A stretch of 25,035 nt of DNA, taken from NCBI GenBank assembly GCA_036562635.1, contig DATCJU010000039.1, positions 1 to 25,035 of the forward strand, in the 5' to 3' direction. Positions 14,950 through 21,639 of this stretch are shown here, piece after piece; positions within the stretch are counted from its first letter, which is position 1; every line of letters begins with the position of its first letter. Origin of the DNA: DATCJU01 sp036562635 (GTDB lineage Bacteria > Actinomycetota > Actinomycetes > Mycobacteriales > Pseudonocardiaceae). Both the position numbers and the translations under genes were made by a program. The notes under the pieces were generated by a model. It made no database searches. It was not told the origin of the DNA and worked only from the letters and a program-made list of their open reading frames with translations.

Positions 14950-14955
14950 TAGGGT
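14950..14955 (+). promoter_or_regulatory. Leaderless -10 element of the fluoride-channel operon
   Basis: TAGGGT lies 8 nt before the GTG at 14964. There is no room for a 5'-leader riboswitch if this is the only promoter. Confidence 0.55.
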
Positions 14956-14963
14956 CCGGACGA

Positions 14964-15545
14964 GTGAGCGGCACACGTGCGCGCACCGCAACCACCGTCG
15001 CCGTCGTGGCACTCGGCGGGGCGCTCGGCGCACTGGCCCGACACGGCATCGCCCTGGCGTTGCCCACCGCACCCGCGGCGGTCCCCGTGGCGACCCTCCT
15101 CACCAACGTCACCGGTTGCCTGCTGATCGGCGTGCTGACCGTGCTGGTCACCGAGGTCCGGCCGACACACCCCCTGGTGCGGCCGTTCCTGGGCACCGGG
15201 GTGCTCGGCGGGTTCACCACCTTCTCCAGCTACGCCGTGGAGACCGAACGACTGCTCGCCGCCGGCCGCACCGACGCGGCGCTGCTCTACCTGGTGGGCA
15301 CCCCGGTGCTGGGGCTGCTCGCGGCGGTGGCCGGCACGGCACTGGCCCGCAGGCTGGCGCACACGGCCACCTCGCCGGCCCCCGGCACCGACGCTCACCG
15401 GCCGGCCCCGGCCGACCCGGTGGTCACCGCCGGGACGACACCGCGACCGATGGTGGGGGTCGAGGCGGGCACGGCCCCCGAGACGGGCACGGCTCCGCCG
15501 GACGACACGGCCCCCGGCCACCGCACCGAGGAGCACGACGGATGA
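14964..15545 (+). CDS. crcB: Fluoride channel subunit FluC/CrcB, first of pair
   Basis: 193 residues. Four transmembrane segments lie in residues 1-130, with FluC motifs TNVTGCLLIG (Asn48) and GGFTTFSSYAVE. Dual-topology FluC dimers export F- passively, protecting enolase and pyrophosphatase in the cytoplasm. In the usual TTFSTF box this subunit reads TTFSSY: Phe87 is kept but the second Phe is Tyr90. A 60-residue Ala/Pro/Thr-rich tail (134-193) follows the core and is unusual for the family. The GTG at 14964 is set by TAGGGT 8 nt upstream; the frame is open further back but overlaps the divergent gene. Its stop overlaps the next start (ATGA), as expected for a co-translated heteropair. Confidence 0.9.
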   Translation: MSGTRARTATTVAVVALGGALGALARHGIALALPTAPAAVPVATLLTNVTGCLLIGVLTVLVTEVRPTHPLVRPFLGTGVLGGFTTFSSYAVETERLLAAGRTDAALLYLVGTPVLGLLAAVAGTALARRLAHTATSPAPGTDAHRPAPADPVVTAGTTPRPMVGVEAGTAPETGTAPPDDTAPGHRTEEHDG

Positions 15546-15913
15546 CGGCACTGCTGGTCGCCCTGGGCGCCGCCGTCGGCGCCCCGCTCCGCTACCTCAC
15601 CGACCGGTGGGCGAGGGCCCGCTTCGGGAACGACTTCCCCTGGGGCACCCTCACCGTCAACGTCACCGGCTCGTTCCTACTCGGTGTGCTCACCGGGGCG
15701 GTGTCGACGGGCGCCCTGCCAGACTGGCTGCCTCCCCTGGCCGGCACGGGATTCTGCGGTGCGCTCACCACCTACTCGACCTTCGGTCACGAGACGGTGC
15801 ACCTCCTCACCGGCGGCGCCCGGCGACGGGCCCTGCTCAACGTCGTGGGGAACACCGCCGCCGGTCTCGCCGCCGCCGCACTGGGCGTGGTGCTCGGCGG
15901 GCTCGCCGGGTGA
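15542..15913 (+). CDS. crcB: Fluoride channel subunit FluC/CrcB, second of pair
   Basis: 123 residues, the typical FluC length, with four membrane segments. It has VNVTGSFLLG (Asn40) and CGALTTYSTFGHE. Here the aromatic box is TTYSTF, with Tyr78 at the first position and Phe81 at the second, the reciprocal of the preceding subunit. The two probably assemble as an antiparallel heterodimer. It begins at an ATGA overlap and ends 51 bp before a strong bidirectional hairpin. Confidence 0.92.
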   Translation: MTALLVALGAAVGAPLRYLTDRWARARFGNDFPWGTLTVNVTGSFLLGVLTGAVSTGALPDWLPPLAGTGFCGALTTYSTFGHETVHLLTGGARRRALLNVVGNTAAGLAAAALGVVLGGLAG

Positions 15914-15964
15914 GCTCCGACTCCGTCCCCGGGCGGTGCGGGTCGACGGACGCCCCCGAACACG

Positions 15965-16006
15965 CGTCTGCCGCGCGGACCCGGGCGGGCGTCCGCGCGG
16001 CAGACG
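15965..16006. terminator. Bidirectional terminator after the fluoride-channel genes
   Basis: CGTCTGCCGCGCGGAC (15965-15980) pairs perfectly with 15991-16006, giving a 16-bp stem with a 10-nt loop, between two convergent genes. There is no T-run. Confidence 0.8.
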
Positions 16007-16048
16007 TGTGTGACAGGAGGGATGGACGGGTTCGTCGTTCGGATCGGC

Positions 16049-16825
16049 TCAGCCGGTCACCGGGTGGTGACCCCGCACCGGCTTCGGCCGCGGCGCCTTC
16101 GCCGGCCCGTTCTGGTCGCCCTTGTCACCCTGGTCACCGTTGTCACCGGGCTTGTCGGTGGGCTTGCCCGGCTCGGTGGTGGGCTGCGGCGAGGTGGTCG
16201 GCTCCTCGGGCGTCTCCGAGTCCGAGGCGCTCTTGGCGCAGGTGGCCGAGGCGACGTCGATGTCCTGCACACCGTTCACCCGCACGTGCAGCGCGGTGAC
16301 GGTGAGCGACCCGTCGGCGTTGCGGGTCTGCTTGTTCAGCACGATCGAGCCCAGACCGGCCAGGGGGATCGTGGTGTTCGGCGGCGGGGTGACCTCCAGC
16401 GGCCGACCCGCGAGCGAGGCCCGGGCCAGCGTGGCGGAGCCCTGGCCGTTCTCGCAGACGGCACGCACCGCCGAGGCGGACAGCAGACCCAGGTCCAGGT
16501 CCCGCAGCTGCGGGAGCTGCGCCAGGCCGATCCGCAGGTCGGCCACGCTGGCCCGGGCGGAGGTCTCGTGCACGGCGACGTTGAGCGCATGGGCGCTCAG
16601 CTGCCCGTCGGGGGTGGTGAGATCGGCGACCGAACGCTCCTGGTAGCCGCGGCTGCCGTCCAGCGCAGGGACCGCACTCACGTTCAGCAGACCGCTGGCG
16701 GAGAGGGCGAAGGCGGAACCGGGCTTCGGGGTGGGCTCGGCCGACGCCGTCAGCGGCGCGGTCGCGGCCAACAGCGCGGCGAGGGCGGCGGCGCCGGTGA
16801 CCGCGATCGTCTTCTTCCTGGTCAC
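16049..16825 (-). CDS. Secreted choice-of-anchor-P-like protein
   Basis: 258 residues. A Sec signal peptide (basic MTRKK, hydrophobic Ala/Leu stretch, likely cut after ASA at residue 29) leads a beta-rich domain. The pattern of SGLLNVSAVPAL, ASAVRAVCENGQGSATLA, TTIPLAGLGSIVLNKQ and TVTALHVRVNG resembles the actinobacterial choice-of-anchor P family; this is my recognition of the pattern and not certain. Two Cys (VCENG and ATCAKS) may form a disulfide. The last 60 residues are a disordered Pro/Thr/Lys/Asp-rich tail, possibly spanning the wall; no LPXTG is present. The GTG at 16825 has AGGAAGGA upstream. It follows the L,D-transpeptidase gene by 70 bp on the same strand, consistent with a cell-wall context. 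Confidence 0.72.
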   Translation of the reverse strand: MTRKKTIAVTGAAALAALLAATAPLTASAEPTPKPGSAFALSASGLLNVSAVPALDGSRGYQERSVADLTTPDGQLSAHALNVAVHETSARASVADLRIGLAQLPQLRDLDLGLLSASAVRAVCENGQGSATLARASLAGRPLEVTPPPNTTIPLAGLGSIVLNKQTRNADGSLTVTALHVRVNGVQDIDVASATCAKSASDSETPEEPTTSPQPTTEPGKPTDKPGDNGDQGDKGDQNGPAKAPRPKPVRGHHPVTG

Positions 16826-16895
16826 GTTCGCTTTTCCTTCCTGATTCGGGGGATTGGTGCGGGGGACGTACTCGATCGCCTCGTGACGCCGATGC

Positions 16896-17681
16896 TCAGC
16901 GGATGAGCACGAGCGTCCCGAGCGGGAGGGTGATGAGGAGGTCGAGCGCGTCGTCGGGGACGCGGATGCACCCGTCGCTGTCGGCCTTGCCGAAAGGGCT
17001 GTCGTCCGGCCAGCCGTGCAGCGCCACGGTGCCCGGTCCGCCGCCGTAGGTCTCGTGGCTCTCGGAGTGGGTGCCCAGCGGGAGCACGTAGGGGCTGTAG
17101 TTGGCCACCGTCTCCTCGATGGAGGCCATGATGAACGTCCGCCCCCGCGGGGTCGGGTACTCCGGCTTGCCCACCCCGACCGTCCAGCGGCCGAGCTCCC
17201 GGTCGCCCTCGCGGACGGTCATGGTGAACGCGTCGACGTCCACCTCCACCAGGTAGTCCGTGCGCGCCTCCTCGAGGTCGCCGGTCGACGCGTGGATCCA
17301 CCCGGTGCTGCCGTTGGGCCGGGACGGGAGCAGGACCTGGTACCAGTCGCCGTCCTTGGCGATCACCGGCACCCAGGTGGGCGAGCCGAGCTGGGTGACG
17401 GGCAGCCGAGCCACCGCCGGACCGTTCTTCTCCCGGTAGATCGGCAGCTCACGGTGGGGGTGGACGACCAGGCCGTCGGTCTTCGCCTGCGGCTCGGGGT
17501 CCTTGGCGAGTTCGGGGATGTTGCCGAAGGTGCTGGCCTCCGGAAGCTGCAGCAGTTCCTGCTGGGCGACGGGCTCGGGCGGTGCGACCGGGGCCTGTGC
17601 CCCATCGCCTTCCCCGGAACCACCGCAGGCGGCGGCCATCAGCACCACCGGGAGCACACCCAGCACGGCCAGGAGCCGCAT
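16896..17681 (-). CDS. L,D-transpeptidase lipoprotein with SH3-like domain
   Basis: 261 residues from ATG 17681, with AGGAAAA 8 nt upstream; the open frame extends to 17777 but without a ribosome site. A lipoprotein signal ends at Cys19 (LMAAAC, Ala rather than the usual Leu at -3). A Pro-rich linker and a bacterial SH3-like domain (about residues 80-135, VVHPHRELPIYR to GSTGWIHA) precede a YkuD domain. The catalytic block HGW....PFGKADSDGCIR is complete, with Cys238. Such enzymes form 3-3 cross-links in peptidoglycan or attach proteins to it, outside the membrane. It is shorter than the mycobacterial Ldt proteins and uses SH3 instead of Ig-like domains. The next gene on the strand is a secreted protein. 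Confidence 0.9.
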   Translation of the reverse strand: MRLLAVLGVLPVVLMAAACGGSGEGDGAQAPVAPPEPVAQQELLQLPEASTFGNIPELAKDPEPQAKTDGLVVHPHRELPIYREKNGPAVARLPVTQLGSPTWVPVIAKDGDWYQVLLPSRPNGSTGWIHASTGDLEEARTDYLVEVDVDAFTMTVREGDRELGRWTVGVGKPEYPTPRGRTFIMASIEETVANYSPYVLPLGTHSESHETYGGGPGTVALHGWPDDSPFGKADSDGCIRVPDDALDLLITLPLGTLVLIR

Positions 17682-17852
17682 GCGCGGTTTTCCTGGGGGA
17701 CGGGACGGACGGGACGTATTTCTACAGGATTCCGCCATGACTGCTTTTACGTCTCTCCCAACTTCGTCAAGTCGCAACTTCCGTCGATCGCGTTACCGAA
17801 AACTGACCACCCGACCCGATGTTCACCCGAAAGTGGAACTCTTCACTCGGCG

Positions 17853-18038
17853 TCACCGACGGGAAGGGAGAACGGAAACACCAGCCGCCACCAGACCGGC
17901 ACCCATGCTGAGCAGCGCAGACAGGTGCGGCAGGCGGGCGTGGCGCCCCACGGGGATCAGCATCCGGAACACCTCGACCAACAGAGCCGACGAAAGTGCG
18001 AACAGCGAGAAAGCATGGCGAACCGGCACCGTCGGCAC
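17853..18038 (-). CDS. Possible small membrane protein
   Basis: 61 codons from GTG 18038. The translation has two hydrophobic stretches (about residues 9-29 and 41-57) separated by a basic loop. Third-position GC is about three quarters, between intergenic and coding levels for this window. There is no ribosome site and no recognised family, so it may be chance or a decayed gene. Confidence 0.2.
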   Translation of the reverse strand: MPTVPVRHAFSLFALSSALLVEVFRMLIPVGRHARLPHLSALLSMGAGLVAAGVSVLPSRR

Positions 18039-18126
18039 CGACCCACCACGCGCACCCCCGGAAGAAAACCCTTCACGAAGGCGCTAGGGATCTTCCACAG
18101 AAAAGCGAGCGACAATCAAGCCGCAT

Positions 18127-18164
18127 CACTCGTAAGTGTGAAATCAGCACACAATTTGGCACTT
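18127..18164. promoter_or_regulatory. AGTG/CACT inverted-repeat cluster
   Basis: CACT-CGTA-AGTG (18127-18138) overlaps a longer imperfect repeat AAGTGTGAAAT (18134-18144) / ATTTGGCACTT (18154-18164), 9 of 11 positions paired with a 9-bp centre. It lies in the most AT-rich part of the gap and could be a protein-binding site. Confidence 0.35.
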
Positions 18165-18486
18165 TCTTCGCCCGTGCACGCAACCGACCACCGTCACGTC
18201 GCGTCCTTACTCCGAAAGTCGCAGGCCACTGCCCCGAGAGTCGGACGCGGCGACCCACCCCGGGACGAGAGGACGACACCGCATCGGAGGGCACGGTGCC
18301 ACCGTGGAAGGTCCGATCCGAACCCGGGAGCAACAGGGACGGGACGCCCCACAGAGGCGGCGCGGATCCGCCAGCCTTGGCTCCCACCACCGTCGTCGAG
18401 CAGGACCGCCCCACGCCCGACACTCACGCAACACCGGACCCTGCCCCCGGGTACGGGAGGCATACCCCTGGTAACCACCGTCAGAC

Positions 18487-18501
18487 TTACACCGGGTGTA
18501 A
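18487..18501. promoter_or_regulatory. 15-bp palindrome upstream of the CGNR gene, candidate operator
   Basis: TTACACC-G-GGTGTAA is perfect and ends 54 bp before the predicted -10 of the CGNR gene. A shorter TACC-CCT-GGTA repeat precedes it in the preceding 30 bp. Distance and symmetry fit an activator or repressor site. Confidence 0.5.
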
Positions 18502-18555
18502 ACCGGCAAATCAATCACGACGGTTACGGACACAGCTCACAACCCCTGTACCGCC

Positions 18556-18561
18556 TACAGT
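18556..18561 (+). promoter_or_regulatory. Leaderless -10 element of the CGNR gene
   Basis: TACAGT ends 6 nt before the GTG at 18568. No Shine-Dalgarno intervenes. Confidence 0.5.
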
Positions 18562-18567
18562 GGTGTT

Positions 18568-19116
18568 GTGACTGCTCAGATGTCCGGGGTGCATGTCGAA
18601 CCACTCACCACTTGGGACGCCCAGCAGGACATCGACCTGGTGCTCGCCTTCCTCAACACCGTCGACCACGAGAAGGGTGTGGACGTGCTCGACGGCATCA
18701 CCACCTGGCAGCGCTGGATCGACGACCACGGGCTGCCCCCGGGAGCGCCCGAAGACCTGGCCGCGACACGACACGCCCGGGACGCCCTGCGCGTGGCCGC
18801 CGGCTGCACCGTGACCGGAGACGGCGAACCCACCGGTGCGGGGTGGCCGGTCCGCATCCGTCTCGACACCGGAATCCCCCATCCCATCGCCGACGACGCC
18901 CTCGGCGCCGTACTCCTGGCCGCCTACCGGCTCGTGCTCACCGGGCACTGGGAACGGATCAAGATCTGTCCGGCCACCAACTGCCGCTGGGCGTTCTACG
19001 ACCGCTCCCGCAACCGCTCCCGCACCTGGTGCTCGATGCGGGTCTGCGGCAACCGGGAGAAGGCCCGCAACTGGCGGGAACGCGCCCGGAGCGCCGCGGC
19101 CGCCGCCACCGGCTGA
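18568..19116 (+). CDS. CGNR zinc-finger / ABATE-domain protein
   Basis: 182 residues. The N-terminal two thirds resemble the ABATE domain, opening with the typical DLVLAFLNTVD pattern. The C-terminus is a complete CGNR zinc finger: CPATNCRWAFYDRSRNRSRTW, then CSMRVCGNREKAR, giving four Cys ligands and the name-giving CGNR. These proteins are predicted DNA-binding stress regulators in actinobacteria, but few have been characterised. The ligand and targets are unknown. The GTG at 18568 is supported by a TACAGT hexamer 6 nt before it. A palindrome about 70 bp upstream may be its own operator, and another 16-bp palindrome starts right after its stop codon. Confidence 0.88.
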   Translation: MTAQMSGVHVEPLTTWDAQQDIDLVLAFLNTVDHEKGVDVLDGITTWQRWIDDHGLPPGAPEDLAATRHARDALRVAAGCTVTGDGEPTGAGWPVRIRLDTGIPHPIADDALGAVLLAAYRLVLTGHWERIKICPATNCRWAFYDRSRNRSRTWCSMRVCGNREKARNWRERARSAAAAATG

Positions 19117-19160
19117 ACCGGAACGTTCCGGTCGTCCCCGGCCGCCGTCCGGAGCCGGAC
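19117..19160. terminator. Palindrome and hairpin between the CGNR and DUF445 genes
   Basis: ACCGGAACGTTCCGGT (19117-19132) is a perfect 16-bp palindrome directly after the CGNR stop. A second small stem, GTCCGG/CCGGAC, follows just before the DUF445 stop. Together they can act as a bidirectional terminator between convergent genes; the first could also be a protein site. Confidence 0.45.
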
Positions 19161-19162
19161 GC

Positions 19163-20422
19163 TCAGAACAGGAACTGGGACACGGTGTGGATGACCAGGC
19201 CGGCCAACGCACCGACCACGGTGCCGTTGATCCGGATGAACTGCAGGTCCCGCCCCACCTGGAGCTCCACCTTGCGCGAGGTCTCCTCCGCGTCCCACCG
19301 CGCCACGGTGTCGGTGATCAGCGTGGTGATCTCGTCACGGTAGTTGGTCACCACGTAGGCGACCGCGCTCTCCAGCCACCCGTCCACCTTGGCGCGCAGC
19401 GTGGCGTCCTCCTCCAGACGGCGGCCCAGGGACATCAGGCCGTCCCGCACCCGCAACCGCAGCTCGCTGGAGGGGTCCTCGGCCGCGTCCAGGATCATCC
19501 GTTTGGCGGTGCTCCAGGCCGAACCGACCACGTTCTGCACCTCGGGGTGGGCCAGCACCTGGTGCTTGACCTGCTCGGCCCGGGCGACCGTCTCCGGGTC
19601 GTGCTGCAGGTCGCTGGCGAACTCGATCAGGAACTTGTCCACCGCCTGGCGCATCGGATGGTTCCGGTCGGTCTTCACCGCCCAGGCGAACGCCAGCACC
19701 TCCGAGTACACCTTGTCGGCGATCAGCTCGTCGACGAACCGCGGTGACCAGGACGGGGCCCGCTCGGACACCACCCGCAGCACCGTCGTGTGGTTGTCCC
19801 GCACCCACTCGTAGGCGCGGTCGCACACCAGGTCCACCAGCCGGCGGTGCGAACCGTCGGCCAGCACCTGCCCGAGCAGCCGGCCCAGTGGCGGCCCCCA
19901 CGGCTGGTCCACCAGCCGGCGCACCACGGCCTGCTCCAGCACCGCCTGCACGTCCTCGTCCCGCAGCACCGCCACCACACCACGCACCGCGTTGCCCAGC
20001 TCCGCGGTCACCCGCTCGGCGTGCTCCGGACGGGACAACCAGGCACCGATCCGACGCGCCACGTCCGCGCTGCGCAGCTTGGCCCGCACCACCTGCTCGG
20101 ACAGGAAGTTCGTGCCCACGAAGTCGCCGAGGCTGGCCCCCAGGGCGTCCTTGCGGGTGGGGATGATCGCGGTGTGGGGGATGGGCAGCCCCAGCGGCCT
20201 GCGGAACAACGCGGTGACCGCGAACCAGTCCGCCAGCGCCCCCACCATCCCGGCCTCGGCGGCGGCCCGCACGTACCCCACCCACTCCGGTGCCCCGGCC
20301 AGCTCCCGCCAGCGGGCCAGCGCGTAGATCACGGTCGCCGCCACCAGGAAACCGGTGGCCACCGTCTTCATCCGGCGCAGGCCGCGCCGCTTCTCCGCCT
20401 CGGCTGCCGTGAGCTGGTGCAC
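19163..20422 (-). CDS. DUF445 family membrane-associated protein
   Basis: 419 residues, the usual length for the family. An N-terminal membrane helix (about residues 20-38) leads into the signature AAEAGMVGALADWFAVTALFRRPLGLPIPHTAIIP, the most conserved DUF445 block. A long helical region follows, then a final hydrophobic segment (GALAGLVIHTVSQF) at the C-terminus, so both ends are membrane-associated. The function is unknown. The GTG at 20422 has AACAAT 7 nt upstream and no ribosome site, and lies 38 bp from the divergent aminotransferase start, so the two promoters must overlap. Confidence 0.9.
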   Translation of the reverse strand: MHQLTAAEAEKRRGLRRMKTVATGFLVAATVIYALARWRELAGAPEWVGYVRAAAEAGMVGALADWFAVTALFRRPLGLPIPHTAIIPTRKDALGASLGDFVGTNFLSEQVVRAKLRSADVARRIGAWLSRPEHAERVTAELGNAVRGVVAVLRDEDVQAVLEQAVVRRLVDQPWGPPLGRLLGQVLADGSHRRLVDLVCDRAYEWVRDNHTTVLRVVSERAPSWSPRFVDELIADKVYSEVLAFAWAVKTDRNHPMRQAVDKFLIEFASDLQHDPETVARAEQVKHQVLAHPEVQNVVGSAWSTAKRMILDAAEDPSSELRLRVRDGLMSLGRRLEEDATLRAKVDGWLESAVAYVVTNYRDEITTLITDTVARWDAEETSRKVELQVGRDLQFIRINGTVVGALAGLVIHTVSQFLF

Positions 20423-20460
20423 GTCACCGATTGTTCACCGAAGTGGCAGGATCGGGCGAT

Positions 20461-21639
20461 GTGCGCAACCCCGCTCTGACCTCACGGCTGCGGCCCCACA
20501 CGTCCACGATCTTCGCCGAGATGACCGCACTCGCCCAGCGCACCGGCTCGGTGAACCTGGGTCAGGGGTTCCCCGACTCGGACGGCCCCGACGAGATGCT
20601 GCGGGTGGCCAGCCGGGCCCTCCTGGACGGGCGGAACCAGTACTCGCCGGGGACCGGCACCCCCGAACTGCGCGCGGCCGTCGTCGAGCACCAGCGGCAG
20701 CACTACGGCATCGACCTGGACCCCGACCGGCAGGTGCTGGTCACCGTCGGGGCCACCGAGGGCATCGCCGCCGCGCTGATCGCCCTGGTCGAGCCGGGCG
20801 ACGAGGTGATCCTGTTCGAGCCCTACTACGACTCCTACGCGGCCGCCGTCGCCATGGCGGGTGGGCAGCGCCGCAGCGTCCCGCTGGCCGAGGACCCGCG
20901 GACCGGACGGTTCGGCCTGGACGTGGACGCGCTGCGTGCCGCGGTGGGCCCCCGGACCCGGGTCCTCGTGCTGAACTCGCCGCACAACCCGTGCGGCACC
21001 GTGTTCACCCGGGAGGAACTGGCCGAGGTGGCCCGGGTGTGCGTCGAACACGACCTGGTCGCCATCACCGACGAGGTGTACGAGCACCTGGTGTTCGGCG
21101 AGGCACGGCACATCCCGCTGTCCACCCTGCCCGGGATGGCCGAGCGCACCGTGTCGATCTCCAGCGCCGGCAAGACGTTCAGCGTCACCGGCTGGAAGGT
21201 CGGCTGGGTCACCGGACCGGCCGAACTGGTGGCGGCGGTGCGTGCGGCCAAACAGTTCCTGACCTTCACCAGCGCGGCACCGCTGCAGCTGGCGGTGGCA
21301 CACGCCCTGCGCAACGAGCTGGACTGGGTGGCACAGCTGCGCACCGACCTGGACGCCAAGCAGAACCGACTCGCCGAGGGACTCGCCGAGGTGGGCTTCG
21401 GCGTCCGGCGCAGCGAGGGCACCTACTTCGTGTGCGCCGACATCCGCCCGCTGGGCTTCGAGGACGGTGAACGGTTCTGCCGGGAACTGCCGGAGCTGGT
21501 GGGCGTGGCCGCGGTTCCGGTCCAGGTGTTCACCGACTCGCCGGAACGCTGGCGGCACCTGGTCCGCTTCGCGTTCTGCAAGCAGGACCACGTGCTGGAC
21601 GAGGCTCTGACCCGGTTGCGCAAGCTCCCCCGCCCCTGA
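20461..21639 (+). CDS. dapC: PLP-dependent aminotransferase, DapC type
   Basis: 392 residues, a fold-type I class I/II aminotransferase. The sequence follows, from memory, mycobacterial Rv0858c (annotated N-succinyldiaminopimelate aminotransferase) along its length: SRLRPHTSTIFAEMTALA, VNLGQGFPDSDGP, VTVGATEGIAAAL, INSPHNP-type LNSPHNPCGTVF, TDEVYEHLVF and the Schiff-base block SSAGKTFSVTGWKVGW with Lys238. The expected role is transamination in the lysine/meso-diaminopimelate pathway. The related kynurenine/methionine aminotransferases are close enough that the substrate is not certain. The GTG at 20461 is preferred to the upstream TTG at 20431. Its last 110 bp overlap, tail to tail, the CHAT gene. 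Confidence 0.85.
   Translation: MRNPALTSRLRPHTSTIFAEMTALAQRTGSVNLGQGFPDSDGPDEMLRVASRALLDGRNQYSPGTGTPELRAAVVEHQRQHYGIDLDPDRQVLVTVGATEGIAAALIALVEPGDEVILFEPYYDSYAAAVAMAGGQRRSVPLAEDPRTGRFGLDVDALRAAVGPRTRVLVLNSPHNPCGTVFTREELAEVARVCVEHDLVAITDEVYEHLVFGEARHIPLSTLPGMAERTVSISSAGKTFSVTGWKVGWVTGPAELVAAVRAAKQFLTFTSAAPLQLAVAHALRNELDWVAQLRTDLDAKQNRLAEGLAEVGFGVRRSEGTYFVCADIRPLGFEDGERFCRELPELVGVAAVPVQVFTDSPERWRHLVRFAFCKQDHVLDEALTRLRKLPRP

Larger units (their letters stand above)
17682..18567. other. 886-bp AT-richer divergent intergenic region
   Basis: The largest gap in the window, visibly lower in GC than its neighbours, between the leftward L,D-transpeptidase gene and the rightward CGNR gene. It contains a possible minus-strand TAGAAAT -10 near 17725-17731 for the transpeptidase, one doubtful 61-codon ORF, an AGTG/CACT inverted-repeat cluster (18127-18164) and a perfect palindrome (18487-18501). 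No known RNA motif was recognised. Confidence 0.6.

Noticed and set aside
14748..14963. N-terminal extension of the first fluoride-channel subunit
   Set aside because: It would overlap the XRE gene and cross the palindrome and -10. The membrane core begins right after the GTG at 14964.
14904..14963. Fluoride riboswitch (crcB motif) before the channel genes
   Set aside because: The predicted transcript is leaderless and I see no pseudoknotted crcB-type leader between the palindrome and the start.
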